This document shows positions 1 to 12,162 of a stretch of 64,000 bases of DNA, one piece after another. Every line of letters starts with the position of its first letter. Position 1 is the stretch's first letter. The notes under the pieces are model-generated. The model had not been told where the DNA came from, did no database searches, and saw only the letters and a list, made by a program, of their open reading frames with translations. A program made the position numbers and the translations under genes. The stretch spans positions 135,892,694-135,956,693 of the forward strand of contig OY992540.1 of the NCBI GenBank assembly GCA_963921195.1, written 5' to 3'. This DNA is from Pegoplata infirma (taxonomy: Eukaryota; Arthropoda; Insecta; Diptera; Anthomyiidae).

Positions 1-410
1 TTATGGAGGCTCCATTACCCGAAATGCCCCTCATCCAATACTCCCTGGATAGTAAGGAGATCGATTTTCACCCCATCCGATCTTCTTACTATTCTTACAC
101 TTCTTACACTGGTTTAAAAACCCGAGGCACTTGAATGCTTTTTTCAACACCACAAAATCGTGCTTATTCCAATGGACATCACACAGAATTTTCATGCCTA
201 GAACATCAAGTATGTCCATTTACTCGATATTTATACCACCCATATGTACAGATATCGCTGTTGGCTCTACAGTCCTGTGAGTCAACATACAACATCGGGT
301 CTAACGTGCATTAAACCTGACCCTGTTCGCAAGACCCCAATCGGAGATTGTCAACAGGTCCTGATTAAGTGCGTCATTCATGATGTGCCATCTTCTCTCA
401 ACCTCAATAA
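1..410 (-). pseudogene. Non-LTR retrotransposon fragment (late reverse-transcriptase region)
   Basis: Read on the minus strand, this matches the LINE remnant at about 11403-11700 on the plus strand. Both contain a tract translating close to ISDWGLANRV and a later LDVLGMK(I) followed by CDV-W, the region downstream of the catalytic YADD box in Jockey/CR1-like LINEs. The minus reading frame at 219-31 keeps LDVLGMKILCDVHWNKHDF, but the upstream part is frameshifted and has stops. The element runs off the left edge of the window, so its 3' end is not seen. It is a dead copy of the same family as 9890-12400 in opposite orientation. Homology between the two is clear by eye; the clade is inferred. 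Confidence 0.75.
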
Positions 411-2434
411 TAACTATATTTAACAATAAAGACGATAGTTAAAAATATCCTTGATTTTCTCAGACAGCACCCATATAGATTTGTTGAAAGTGGGATCAAC
501 TGGATTTAAAAAACAACATACACAATTTTTTATTGACGACATAAGATATTTTTTTAATATTTTCCACTACAGTCATCAGGAAATTATTATAAAGTTATCA
601 TTTAATTTGTAACACATTGAAGGAAGAATATTAAAAATCACAAGGTAATGTATTCTGAAATTCAACAGAAATTTTCTTAATTACAATAGGAAAAAAATCT
701 GAAAAAATCAATCTTTTTGCACCAAAAAACATAAAATGAGGGTGAGGCCACAAAAAAAAAATGTTTCACCTCCCTCCTCCCCAATATGCACAACAGATGC
801 AAAATAATGCGCGTAACAGTTCTTAATATTTTTTTAAAAAATCTGATAAAATCAGGCAAACCACTCTACTGTACACACAAACAATTTTGATAGTAAAATT
901 AACTGAAAATTACTGTTGTTTGAGGGTTACCAAGTTTACAGTTAAAAAATTTTTAATTGTAGTTATTTTTAACATTTAAAAAACAACTGACAAATGTAAT
1001 AAATAACTTGCGTAAAAAAAACTACAAAGTCTGAAAAGATGGAAAGATCGACAATTTTGGCCATAGATTTGCTGCGGAATTTAAACCAACACTCTGTGAA
1101 CAATTTTTTAAAAATGTAAATTTTTTATTTTTCTGAAATGTTTCAAAAAATTGTTTTTAAACGGAACTGTAGGGTTTTTGAAAATTCTTCTAAGCCGAAT
1201 ATAACACTTTTACTTGCTATTTTTTTTTTATATTTCGTATAAATAAAATATTTGCTAAAAAAACAATATTATTATCTAAAAATAAATTTCGTATCAACTG
1301 AATATTATACATAATACAAAAATGACAACAACAGCGGTAAATGTACGTGATCTCAAATCAACCAAACAAAGAACAAGATTGAAAGATTAATATCACATAA
1401 ACAGGGTAGCCAGAATGTCAGATATTTTATACATTTACTTTTATTTTTCGAAAGGCAATTTTAATAAGAGTATAGTTCTCGTTACTCAACTGGTAAAGTA
1501 AGCAAGTAACAAGTTAGATCTTACGTGACAATCAAAATGCTTTATGGCGTTTTTTTTCTGTCAAAAAATGTCACATTTTCCCGTCCCTTCAAAAAAAATT
1601 GCACTTTCTTTGTTCTTTTCTAAAAAACTGGCAACACTTTAAAAATTTATTATGTTTTTTTCTAAAAATGTTGCATTTATAAAGTTTCAAAATGTCACAC
1701 TTTTCACACTGTCATATGATGACGGGGTAGTAAAGTTGCCTTATAAAAACAGCTGATTCCTAATGTTTTGGTTGAAAGAAATATTTTCTCAATTTTTTGT
1801 TTTTTTGTATTCATAAAACTGGTAACATATGAAAAGTGTTGTGGCTACATTTTACAAATGATACTGTTTAAGGGTGCAACATTTTGTTTCAGAAAAGAAA
1901 ACGCCATTAGATTTCCATGTAGTGTGTGGTTCACACTTGCTGTTTTTGACTGTTTAAAGGCGACATGTTTTTTATGTATTTTTTATTTTTCTAACATTTT
2001 AGAGTGTATAACGGTTTTAATTAAAAGTAAATTCTAAAGTATTTTTAATTTTTATTTAAAAAAATAAAATTTTGTAATTTTTTGAATTTTTAATTGTAGA
2101 AGGAAAAAGGGCTTATTCTAGTTCTGATGATAGAAAATAATTAGAAAATTCCCGAAACGGTCGTCCATTAAATCTTGAAAATTACCAACAAAATAATTGA
2201 AAGCAGAAGTTATATTATGAGGATTTGTTGGGAGAATAACCTAAGAGAGAAAGTAGAGTTAGCATAGGTACTTGTACTGTAAATTTATTGCGGGGACAAT
2301 AAATAACCTCGAACAAGAATTAACTCTTTTTTCATTGAAAAAATAAATTTTGGAGTACAAATTATGATGTTATTGTTTTAAAAACTAATAGTATTTTTTA
2401 TGAACACAAATTTTTTTGTTGCTTTTATTAAAAA
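411..2434. other. AT-rich stretch without a recognisable gene
   Basis: About 2 kb of AT-rich sequence with long A and T runs. Open frames (for example 677-859 minus and 1768-2037 plus) have low-complexity, F/K/I-rich translations with no recognisable domain, and they look like chance. I found no paired terminal repeats here, though fragments of old repeats are likely. Confidence 0.5.
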
Positions 2435-2516
2435 AAAATTGGTACAATTAGGGTCGAAAAAGTACAATTTGATTAGCCAGTTGGTACAATTTTACAGTTT
2501 TCATTTTGCAACCCTG
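2435..2516 (+). mobile_element. Right-end fragment of a hAT-like element (family C)
   Basis: The sequence carries GGTACAATT and AAAAGTACAATTT motifs and finishes with ATTTTGCAACCCTG. This matches the right end of the complete element at 26025-27101, which ends in the same TTTTGCAACCCTG. No matching left end with the expected flank duplication (ACGGCGGC) was found upstream, so it is a 5'-truncated or rearranged copy. Confidence 0.55.
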
Positions 2517-3587
2517 ACGGCGGCGGCAAAATCAGACCTTTCAACGAATTAATTCCTTAGTTCAATTTCCAGTTCTGAATTAAAGTCAAAAGAATTTATT
2601 CATTGAATTGAATAGAACGAACTTTATTTCAATTCAATGACCCTGAAAAATAATTTATTTTTTTTTAAATTGTTCTTATAAATACGTTCAAAGAATTCAA
2701 TCACTAAGAGTTAATTTCTAATGAATTAATTCTTTACTGCATTAATAACACCGCTCAACACTCATTTTCCGGTTTGAATTCTGGTGATCAATTTTAGTAG
2801 ACTTTGGTCTCCTGATTCCAAATCTGTTCTCCAAATTTTTCCATCACGTCCAGATTTTTAGTTATACACGGTTGAAAATGCGAAAAATTACGATTTTTGC
2901 ATTATTTGAAAGCCTGCACAGCAGCCATTTAGTGGAATACAAATCTGGTATAAAGCGCAAAAGTATAATTTGTCTATGGTCTCCAACATAGAAAACAATT
3001 TTTCTCTAATTACACTGTGCTACACCAAAAAAATGCAGGGGTTCTCATATGAAAATTCGGGTTGGTTGGAGTCCATAGAGTACTGATATACTCATAGTTT
3101 TTCTGGATCACTTCGTTAAGCACGTTTTTTATTGGCAAATGTGTCGAAAAACGGCAACTCTTAAATTACAACTTTAAAAAATTATTACTTTGTTAGTTTG
3201 CAACCGATTTTTGATTTTATAGATTTTTTTGAAAGGTATAAGTCTTACCTTTTAAACAAGACAAAAATATTAAAAATCGATCAAGAATTGGCTGAGCTAT
3301 GATCGTTTAAGTTAAAAAAAATCTAATTTTTTGAAAAATTTGTCATGTTCTTTATACTCTAAGTTGAAAGTGCATCATTAAACAATTTTTTTATTATTTT
3401 TGTATAAAAGTATAGTAAAGTAGCTTTCCAAAACACCAAAAAACATAACAATCGGTTAAAAAATGAATGAGTTATGCTAAGTTTTGTGATAGGACATTTT
3501 TAATTTTTTTCAGAAATGCTTGTAATTCAGGTATTATTCATAATTCTTATTGCTAGTAGTAATTTTATGTGCCTATGCATATAAACA

Positions 3588-4290
3588 AGAGATGGTAACA
3601 TAATTAGATTTGTGCGTGATTGACACATGATCACAAGTGAGCGTGATTGAAAATCAATTTTACTCACGTCGTTGTGAGTGAGTGTCAGTGGAATAAAAAA
3701 GTGTGAGTGAAATAAAAAAAAAATTCAGAACCCGTTCTGAAATTTTCCATTTTTTAAAAAAGTCAATTTATAAAAAATCCGGCCACATTTGTTTTTTTTT
3801 GTAAATTTTTTTTAAAGATTAGATGTTTGTCTAAGAGATGGTCACGTGAGTGAATTTTAACTTTCATAATAATTTTTCTTCTAACACTCACTCACAATCA
3901 CGTGTGTAAATTTAATACAACTCACACTCACGTACGCCGATACAAGAGTCATTCACGCTAACGTTGACTCACACTCACGATATTCTTATTTATACTAAAA
4001 ATAATTTCAAAAATCTTTCAAAATTTTCAGCAAAATCTAAAATTTTACATTTGTTTTGATTTTTTCGGGACGAAATCTGAAGTTAAGCAAAATTTTACAT
4101 TTTTTTTGTTGCTTTTTTTGGAATGAAAGGAAATATGAAGAGAAAATAAATCACGCAAACTCACGCAAAAAAATCAACTCACGCTCACTCTTTCACGCAA
4201 TAATCTTCTCACACTCACTCACAATCACGTGAGTAAAATTGAATTCAGTCACACTCACGCTCTTATCTGCTCATGTTCCCATCTCTAGTT
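3588..4290. repeat. Nested repeats in the left palindrome arm
   Basis: This part of the left arm is itself composite. A unit starting AGAGATGGTAACAT leads into a tract rich in GTGAGTG/CACTCAC. Half of MITE family M follows (TTCTGAAATTTTCC, AATCCGGCCAC, AGATGTTTGTCTA). That half is broken by an insert running from AGAGATGGTCACGTGAGTG (3833) to CACTCACGCTCTTATC and CCCATCTCTA (4290), after which MITE M resumes with GTTTGTCTATCCACAC. The same order appears in inverted form in the right arm (about 4850-5560). Confidence 0.65.
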
Positions 4291-4855
4291 TGTCTATCCA
4301 CACAAAAAAATTGTAATGTGTTTTTTTCGTTATTTTCGAGAAATCGCATTTGAATTTTGAATTTCATGACAATTTGGTAATTTGCTGGTTCAACGAAGCG
4401 TGTGACTAATGCAAATATTTAGTAGTCATTCACTTCGTTGAAACAAGAAAATACAAGCAAATTACAAAATTGTTATGAAAATTAATATTCAAATGCGATT
4501 TTCTGAATTTTTTCAGAATTAGTTCTGAAATTTTTGCATTTTTAAAAAAAGTCAATTAATCAAAAACCCGGCCACTTTTTTTTAAGCTTAGATGTTTGTC
4601 TATCCACACAAATAAATTCAGACATATGTTTTTTCAGAAAATCGCATTTGAATATTAATTTTCATAACAATTTTGTAATTTGCTTGTATTTTCTTGTTTC
4701 AACGTAGCGAATGACTATTTCATATTTGCATTAGTCATACGCTACGTTGAATCAAGCAAATTACCAAATTGTCATGAAATTCAAAATTCAAATGCGATTT
4801 CTCGAAAATAACGAAAAAAACACATTACAATTTTTTTGTGTGGATAGACAAACTA
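4290..4855. repeat. Two MITE family M cores around the palindrome centre
   Basis: Each core is a short hairpin. A tract reading CGCATTTGAAT, AATTTGCT and TTCAACG is mirrored by ACTTCGTTGAA or CGCTACGTTGAA, AAATTAC and AAATGCGATTT. Core centres lie near 4417 and 4725, on either side of the overall symmetry point. The same family occurs alone at 23691-24243, which supports calling it a dispersed MITE. Confidence 0.6.
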
Positions 4856-6855
4856 GAGATGGGAACATGAGCAGATAAGAGCGTGAGTGTGACTGAATTC
4901 AATTTTACTCACGTGATTGTGAGTGAGTGTGAGAAAGATTATTGCGTGAAAGAGTGAGCGTGAGTTGATTTTTTTGCGTGAGTTTGCGTGATTTATTTTC
5001 TCTTCATATTTCCTTTCATTCCAAAAAAAGCAACAAAAAAAATGTAAAATTTTGCTTAACTTCAGATTTCGTCCCGAAAAAATCAAAACAAATGTAAAAT
5101 TTTAGATTTTGCTGAAAATTTTGAAAGATTTTTGAAATTATTTTTAGTATAAATAAGAATATCGTGAGTGTGAGTCAACGTAAGCGTGAGTGACTCTTGC
5201 ATCGGCGTACGTGAGTGTGAGTTGTATTAAATTTACACACGTGATTGTGAGTGAGTGTTAGAAGAAAAATTATTATGAAAGTTAAAATTCACTCACGTGA
5301 CCATCTCTTAGACAAACATCTAATCTTTAAAAAAAATTTACAAAAAAAAACAAATGTGGCCGGATTTTTTATAAATTGACTTTTTTTAAAAATGGAAAAT
5401 TTCAGAACGGGTTCTGAAATTTTTTTTATTTCACTCACACTTTTTTATTCCACTGACACTCACTTACAGCGACGTGAGTAAAATTGATTTTCAATCACGC
5501 TCACTTGTGATCATGTGTCAATCACGCACAAATCTAATTATGTTACCATCTCTTGTTTATATGCATAGGCACATAAAATTACTACTAGCAATAAGATTTA
5601 TGAATAATACCTGAATTACAAGCATTTCTGAAAAAAATTAAAAATGTCCAATCACGAAACTTAGCATAACTCATTCATTTTTTAACCGATTGTTATGTTT
5701 TTTGGTGTTTTGGAAAGCTACTTTACTATGCTTTTATACAAAAATAAAAAAAAAAATTGTTTAATGAAGCACTTTCAACTTAGAGTATAAAGACCATGAC
5801 AAATTTTTCAAAAAATTGGATTTTTTTTAACTTAAACGATCGTAGCTCAGCCAATTCTTGATCGATTTTTAATATTTTTGTTTTGTTTAAAAGGTAAGAC
5901 TTATACCTTTCAAAAAAATCTATAAAATCGAAAATCGGTTGCAAACTAACAAAGAAATAATTTTTTAAAGTTGTAATTTAAGAATTGCCGTTTTTCAACA
6001 CATTTGCCAATAAAAAACGTACTAAACGAAGTGATCCAGAAAAACTATGAGTATATCAGTACTCTATGGACTCCAACCAACCCGAATTTTCATATGAGAA
6101 CCCCTGCATATTTTATTTTTGCTCATTTGTAGCACAGTGTTATTGCGTTTGGTTGAGTTACACTTGCGTTTTAAAATAATACTGTTAAAATTACCATTTT
6201 TGTAAAAAAGGTAAGGTTTTTTGATATTTAAAAAAAAAAAAAAAAAAACTAAAAAAAAAAATATTTTACAAACTTAAGTTTTCTGTTTTATTTTTCGTAC
6301 AAACCGGAAGATATCTTTAATGGGTTTAAAAGTCTATAAGAAAGAATGAACTTTTGCCTAAATTTTGAGCTCATCACAGTAAAGATTGATCATCTGGATT
6401 TTGTTTTAGAGCCTTTTAAAAATGGTGCTTTTTCCAATTTTTTTCACAGTGTTTTTTCAAAATACATGTTTGGCCAATAATAGTGCAACAACTTCAAATT
6501 TTTTTGATCATATATTTGAGATCATAGTTCAATTCTACTCTAACGCTTTATACCAGATTTTTGATTCCACCCAGTGGCTGCTGTGAAGGCTTTCAAAATT
6601 CGCGCTTTTTCGCATTTTCAACCGCGAATAGTTAAAATTCTAGACGTGATGGAAAAATTTGGAGCACAGATTTGGAACGAGTCAAAATCTTTTAAAATTT
6701 TATATGAAACTTCAAACCGGAGCTAAAAACCTTCGGTTTTTTGAGCGGTGCTATCAATTAAATAAATACAAATTCGTGCGATTCAAAGCAATGTAAACAA
6801 GGAATCAATTAATTCAGAACTTAAAATTAAATTAAGGAATTAATTATTTAGAAGC

Positions 6856-7174
6856 TGTGATTAAAGAAGTCTATTGTTTTGGTTGTGTAATAGTCTAAAA
6901 AAATGAAAGATTAATCACAAAAGAGGCATTACTGAATTTTACAACAATATTGTTGTAAAACATCTGGAAACTTCAAAGCATCTGGCAACTCTCTCAAAAA
7001 AATACACAAGTCAGTAAGTGAGTATGTCTTTATGTTATTGCTTTGTGTATATTATTATTAAATTAATGAAAGAAATAAACAATTAAACATTTTTTGTTAA
7101 AAATTTATAAAGAATACATTTACATACAGACTCGCTGAACCTACGGACAGACAGACATACAGAAAGATATACAT
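6856..7174 (+). other. AT-rich tract with a decayed mini-me-like microsatellite
   Basis: No gene is seen. Near 7143-7174 the sequence ACGGACAGACAGACATAC runs into GATATACAT, resembling the (GACA)n and (TA)n parts of mini-me elements. The palindrome at 7175-9049 is inserted directly into this TA-rich part. Confidence 0.45.
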
Positions 7175-9049
7175 TAGGGTGGGTCGATGAAATGCATATT
7201 TGCGAATCTCGTGTACTAATAGCAAAAACTCGACGCGCATTTTCGAGCTGATAACGGGAAAAATCATGAAAAAATTTTAGGAGGGTACTTTTAGGCCTCT
7301 ACAAGCGGTTTTAGTTCGCGGTTTTTGGAAAAAAAATATTTTTTTTGATTTTTTAAAAATATTTTAAAAATGAAGTAAAATAATGCTTATTACAAAACAA
7401 TATCCAAACAAAATTTATCTCGCCAATTTTAGCCCGTGGATGCGTTTTTATACCCAGAAAAGTTCGATTTATATATATAAAAAAAAAATATTTTTTATTT
7501 CATAATAGCACTCAAATGGTGCATAAGGCCAATTTAAGAACATGAATGATAAAAATTAAAAAATTGCGGGTATTTATAGCAATCCACAAGTGCAAAAAAT
7601 TCGCAAATTCAAAAAAAATTAAAAATGGGTATCAAAATTTTGGTAAAATAAAGCGTTTTAAGATAATGATAAAAAAACAAAACAAATTGGCGGCTATTTA
7701 TAACAACTCGCAAGCGCAAAAAATTCGCAAGTACCACAAAAAATTAAAAAAATGGAAAAATGGGTATCAAAATTTTGGTAAAATAAAGCGTTTTCAGAAA
7801 AAAAATAAAAAATATATATTAGAGGATCAATTTGGTCCATGGATGCATTTTGAAAATCTGATGGTTTTTTTTTTTTTTGTTTGATATTTAAACGTTTATT
7901 TATAATTGATGTTGGTCCACATTATGTTTTAAAACAACTTATCACTTACCTTTTAATTTCTCGAAAAACTTAATCTTTAAGCTATATGTAACAACAATAT
8001 TTAATGTTGGCCACAAGAGCCATGAAAGAAAATTAACAAAAAAATAATTTACAAACAAAATTAAATAAACTACGACCTTAAAAAACATTGGCCAAATATT
8101 GGACACATAGCAGCACTTAAATCTTCCATATTAAATTTTTGTTTGTTTTTTCTAACACAATTTTTACACGAGTTAATTAATATTTAAAACATTTATTTTT
8201 ATTTACATTGTTAACATATATTTCTAAGGCTCTGGAGTTTTTATATATTTTTTTTTCCATTCCGTTTCCATAAAATAAATAAACTTTTCAGATTTTAAAA
8301 TGCATCCATGGACCAACTACAATCGTAAATAAACATTTAAATATCAAACAAAAAAAAAACCATCAGATTTTCAAAATGCATCCATGGACCAAATTGATCC
8401 TCTAATATATATTTTTTATTTTTTTTCTGAAAACGCTTTATTTTACCAAAAATTTGATACCCATTTTTCCATTTTTTAATTTTTTTTTGGTACTTGCGAA
8501 TTTTTTGCGCTTGCGAATTGTTATAAATAGCCGCCAATTTGTTTTGTTTTTTTATCATTATCTTAAAACGCTTTATTTTACCAAAATTTTGATACCCATT
8601 TTTAATTTTTTTTGAATTTGCGAACTTTTTGCACTTGTGGATTGCTATAAATACCCGCAATTTTTTAATTTTTATCATTCATGTTCTTAAATTGGCCTTA
8701 TGCACCATTTGAGTGCTATTATGAAATAAAAAATATTTTTTTTTTCTATATATAAATCGAACTTTTCTGGGTATAAAAACGCATCCACGGGCTAAAATTG
8801 GCGAGATAAATTTTGTTTGGATATTGTTTTGTAATAAGCATTATTTTACTTCATTTTTAAAATATTTTTAAAAAATCAAAAAAAATATTTTTTTTCCAAA
8901 AACCGCGAACTAAAACCGCTTGTAGAGGCCTAAAAGTACCCTCCTAAAATTTTTTCTTGATTTTTCCCGTTATCAGCTCGAAAATGCGCGTCGAGTTTTT
9001 GCTATTAGTACACGAGATTCGCAAATATGCATTTCATCGACCCACCCTA
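7175..9049. mobile_element. Long-palindrome non-autonomous element with 8-bp target duplication
   Basis: The termini are TAGGGTGGGTCGATGAAATG at 7175 and its exact complement ending at 9049. The flanks are ATATACAT on both sides (7067+100 to 7174, and 9050-9057), a perfect 8-bp target duplication of hAT type. The arms run 7175 to about 7915 and about 8303 to 9049 and are nearly identical. A matching open frame of about 112 codons occurs in both arms (7546-7884 plus, 8337-8678 minus), but it is lysine/asparagine-rich low-complexity sequence and not a known protein. The central 390 bp is unpaired AT-rich DNA. I see no transposase domain. Confidence 0.88.
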
Positions 9050-9057
9050 ATATACAT

Positions 9058-9737
9058 ACACACATGTATATTAAATGGAAATACTATATACAAAACTTAT
9101 TTGAACATGATTCTTTTTTATCATCATTTCTCTTTATACACGACAAAGTTTACAATACAAAAAGGTCCTTGACTTTTGAGTATAACACATTCAATAATTA
9201 CAATAACACAAAAAAAAAGTTATATATTTTACATGAATCACCCATATATAAAAAATATTCGTAAATGCAAATTTGGATATTGAATATTCTTCGCAATCCA
9301 TATATAGATTGGGGCATGTCATGTACGATATAACTGTGTTTATTTTTTATGAACAGGATTTAATTTTAGTTTTAAGTCTGTTTTGTTTTTTTAATACAAA
9401 ATACAGAAGTTTGGAAATTTTTAAAAAATAATTTAAATTTTACCATTATTTTTAGAAATTTATTGTTTTGTTTTTATATTTTTTTTTTGCAGTAAAATTT
9501 ATTTAAAATTTTTTGTTATTTATTTTTTTTTTATATAAAACTTGTCTTAACAAAGAGTCAACGCAATACTAATGGGTAATTTTTGATTTGATTTAATAAT
9601 ATGATTAAACAATGAACGATTTTAAATCCAAATTGGAATATTAAAGAGAGCGAGAGATAAGAAATGTTAAAAAAGAGTTTGAAAGAGAACATTAATATAA
9701 ACAAATTGATATTTTTAGTTAAAAAAAATTAAAATAA
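9058..9737. other. AT-rich stretch without a recognisable gene
   Basis: Short overlapping frames at 8957-9264 are AT-rich with no domain. 9400-9560 is almost pure A/T runs. Nothing else can be supported. Confidence 0.5.
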
Positions 9738-9890
9738 AAACAAGTGAGAGTGTTAAATTTGACTGTGCCGAATCTTTTATACCCTCCAAAATGTAAAAAA
9801 AATAAAAAAAGGTTTTACAGGGGCGTTTTATGTCACCCCTTGTCATAAATTTTTACATATTAATTTTCAAGGAAATATACGGGGCCTTGC
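9738..9890 (+). mobile_element. Mini-me-like head fragment (subfamily 2)
   Basis: Starts AACAAGTGAGAGTGTTAAAT, then TGTGCCGAATCTTTTATACC and CTCCAA, followed by an A-rich tract and GGGGCGTTTTATG. The same head occurs at 53041 (plus), and inverted near 27102-27145 and 55617-55670. Only the first about 150 bp is present; LINE sequence follows directly. Confidence 0.65.
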
Positions 9891-9989
9891 TATGTACATT
9901 GTGGAGAATGTTTCGTACCAGCTTCGGCCACATCCCGGTTGTGGCGATTCGAATTTAACTCCCTCCGGGTTAAATTCGCATGTTCTTCA

Positions 9990-10310
9990 CTTCGGGTTTG
10001 GTCACATAGTGCCTTCGACTTCATTTCTGACTCCATCACCAGGATTCTTGCGAATTGCCCGGACAGGGAAATTCATCTGGGCTTCGTCATTCCAGCCACA
10101 CGACTCCTGAGGACCAATACGTTGAGCTCTTCGCTGCACACAACTACCTTGTGCAATTAGTGAACGATTCAACACATATTACGTATGTTGAAGTGCAGTT
10201 TCAAAATATTCTCGACCTTTTCCTCACTACGCATCTACCCTGACAAGTACGAAGTTGAGTTAATTGCGCCTCTCAGCAACTCGGATCATCATTTCTGCAT
10301 TCTTTTCATA
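9990..10310 (+). pseudogene. APE-type endonuclease C-terminal remnant
   Basis: Pieces in different frames include SITRILANCPDREIH (about 10030-10068), ELFAAHNYLVQLVNDSTHI (about 10125-10180), NILDLFLTTH (about 10207-10236) and IAPLSNSDHHF (about 10264-10297). The LDLFLT and final SDHH motifs are typical of apurinic/apyrimidinic-like endonucleases that nick target DNA for LINE reverse transcription. At least two frameshifts separate the pieces, so no active enzyme can be made. The N-terminal catalytic half is absent or unrecognisable. Confidence 0.75.
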
Positions 10311-10979
10311 TTCTGCAATTCGTAGTGCTTCTCATCCAGCACCGAAACGCTCGGTATTTGTCTATGAAAAGGCCCGTTGGACTGAGCTCAATGATTTCTT
10401 TCGGCATTTCAACTGGAAGCTCTGTTTATATATATGTTCCTCTAACTCCCATTGGAGCATAGGGCGCTAATAACAGCTGATCGCCAGCGGACCCGATTTT
10501 GTGCCGTTGATCTTAGCTCTTTCCAAGTTAAGCCAAGGAAGCTGTGCTTTCTTGATGATTATGTCAACGCTGCTGCAGAAATGATTGCAAATGTGATAAC
10601 GCTGGGAATGAAATCATTTATTCCATCTAAGCGTATTTCGATAAAAACCAAAACATTAATGTTGTTTTAATCAGATGTGCATAAGTGCAATCAGATTCAG
10701 AGAGGATCCCTTCAATAACTGGCGGAACGACAAAACCCCAGTTACTGTTCAGGCGAGAAATGAATGTTCCAGAGTCCTTAGACGTGAAAAGATTCTTTAC
10801 GAACAGCGTCAAAGGTCCTTGCTGATCCGCGGGGTAGCATGACCTTTTGGTCATTCGTTAAAAGAGTAAAGAATAATGCTAGTTCGTCTATTCCAACCCT
10901 TATAATGAATGACCAAATATTCACTGACCCGGTTGATAAAGCTAATCTCTTCGCTGAGATTTTTGCAAGAAACTCATAA

Positions 10980-11690
10980 TTGCCGGTTAGCAATCAACCA
11001 CTGCCCGAACTGGAAAAAGTATTCTATGCTATGCCCAAGATATTTTTTCGGGCTCGTGTAGTAAAAAGGGTTCTTGATGATCTCAACGTAAACAAGTCTT
11101 CGGGGCCAGATGGAATCACTGCACTGGTGCTGAAACAGTGTTACGCGACTCTCGCTCGTCCATTGGCTAAACTTTTTACCTTTTCCAACCGTGGGGGAGT
11201 CTTCCCATCTTGCTTGAAGGTGGCCAATGTTCAGCCTATCCCTAAAAGGTTGAGACTACTAACCCTGACAATTACCACCCTTTTCCTTATTTTTATTAAC
11301 GACCTTCTAAGTCAAACCTTTAATCCTATATACTCTTATATGCAGATGACAGCAACATTTTTCACTCATTTTCTTTTGATCATCGTCCAAGCCTTGTAAA
11401 AGGTTCAGGCCATAAGACAGAATATGAATGACACACTTAATCATGACCTTTCTGCGATCTCCGATTGGGGTCTGGCAAATAGGGTCGATTTTAATGCTCG
11501 CAAGACCCAATGTTGTACATTGACCCACAGACGAACTGTGGAATCAACGTCATCTGTATCCTTGGGGGGGATAACTATTGAGGAATCAGACACTCTTGAT
11601 GTTCTGGGCATGAAAATACAATGTGATGTTCGCTGGAACCAACATGTTTTCAAGTGTCGAAAGAAGCATTCATGTGTCTCGGTTTCTTAA
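10980..11690 (+). pseudogene. LINE reverse transcriptase remnant with internal deletion
   Basis: Recognisable blocks are VLDDLNVNKSSGPDGI (about 11070-11117), ALVLKQC, FPSCLKVANVQPIPKR (about 11200-11250), a shifted-frame NPDNYHPF (about 11263-11286), FINDLL (about 11293-11310), then the catalytic YADD box (codons 11339-11350) followed by SNIFH. The usual segment between the NYRP-like block and FINDLL, which includes the first catalytic aspartate region, is missing. The sequence passes from one block straight to the other, implying a deletion of roughly a hundred codons. A downstream block ISDWGLANRVDFNARKTQ and LDVLGMKIQCDVRW matches the fragment at 1-410. Confidence 0.85.
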
Positions 11691-12162
11691 AACGGTGCAA
11701 GAACTACTTCACTCTGTCACATCTCTTTACGATTTATACCGCCTATATAAGACCGAAGTTGAAAATACAACTCCCATATCTGGGCAGGGGCTTCAAAGTC
11801 TATTTTAAAGTTTTTGGACCGGGTGCAAAAAAGTGCGTTGAAGCTTATCAATGATAGTAGGGTATTCAACTCTATTGATTTATTGGAGCATCGCCAGAAC
11901 GTGGGTTGTGCATTATTGTTCTACCGATATTTCCATGGTAAGAGCTCTTCTGAAATAAGTGAACTTATCCCCGAGACTAGGATGTTTGTTCGTAGTATTC
12001 GCCAATCTAGTAGAACACACCCGTTTGTGGTCGATAGTCCAATGAATCGCACAACGCATTACATAGAGAATTCGTTTTTTTTTTGTCGAACTAGTCGTAT
12101 GTGGAATTCACTCCCCGCAGAAGTCTTCCCAGTCAGCTATGATCTGGAAAAGTTTAAAATAA
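11690..12162 (+). pseudogene. LINE C-terminal (thumb and tail) remnant
   Basis: The frame at 11814-12200 reads DRVQKSALKLINDS, LEHRQNVGCALLFYRYFHGK and RTSRMWNSLPAEVFPVSYDLEKFK, the usual C-terminal region of arthropod Jockey/CR1-like LINE proteins. It is out of frame with the upstream block and is interrupted after KFK by the hairpin MITE at 12163. After the MITE the frame would continue toward the 3' end of the element. Confidence 0.8.

Larger units (their letters stand above)
2747..6752. repeat. Giant nested palindrome (foldback-like element)
   Basis: The left arm runs from AACACCGCTC at 2747 to about 4505. The right arm runs from about 4634 to GAGCGGTGCT, ending at 6752. The centre lies near 4571 with a spacer of about 130 bp. 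The inner arms (3030-4505 and 4634-6110) look nearly identical in inverted form, for example the tract starting GGGGTTCTCATATGAAAATT at 3038 and its complement ending near 6105. The outer parts are more diverged, and the right arm carries about 370 bp (6130-6500) missing from the left. The flanks ATTAAT and ATCAAT could be an imperfect target duplication. No transposase is visible. Confidence 0.85.
2540..6855. repeat. Outer inverted-repeat shell around the 4-kb palindrome
   Basis: About 45 bp at 2540-2585 (AATTAATTCCTTAGTTC and CAGTTCTGAATTAA) recurs in inverted form at about 6805-6850 (TTAATTCAGAAC and AAGGAATTAATT). These flank the palindrome at 2747-6752, so the palindrome appears to sit inside an older AT-rich inverted-repeat element. 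Arm identity is clearly lower than in the inner palindrome. The element type is unknown. Confidence 0.5.

Noticed and set aside
7546..8678. Matching frames of about 112 codons in both arms of a palindrome
   Set aside because: The duplication is explained by arm symmetry. The composition is lysine/asparagine-rich as expected from AT-rich DNA, and no domain or codon bias supports coding.
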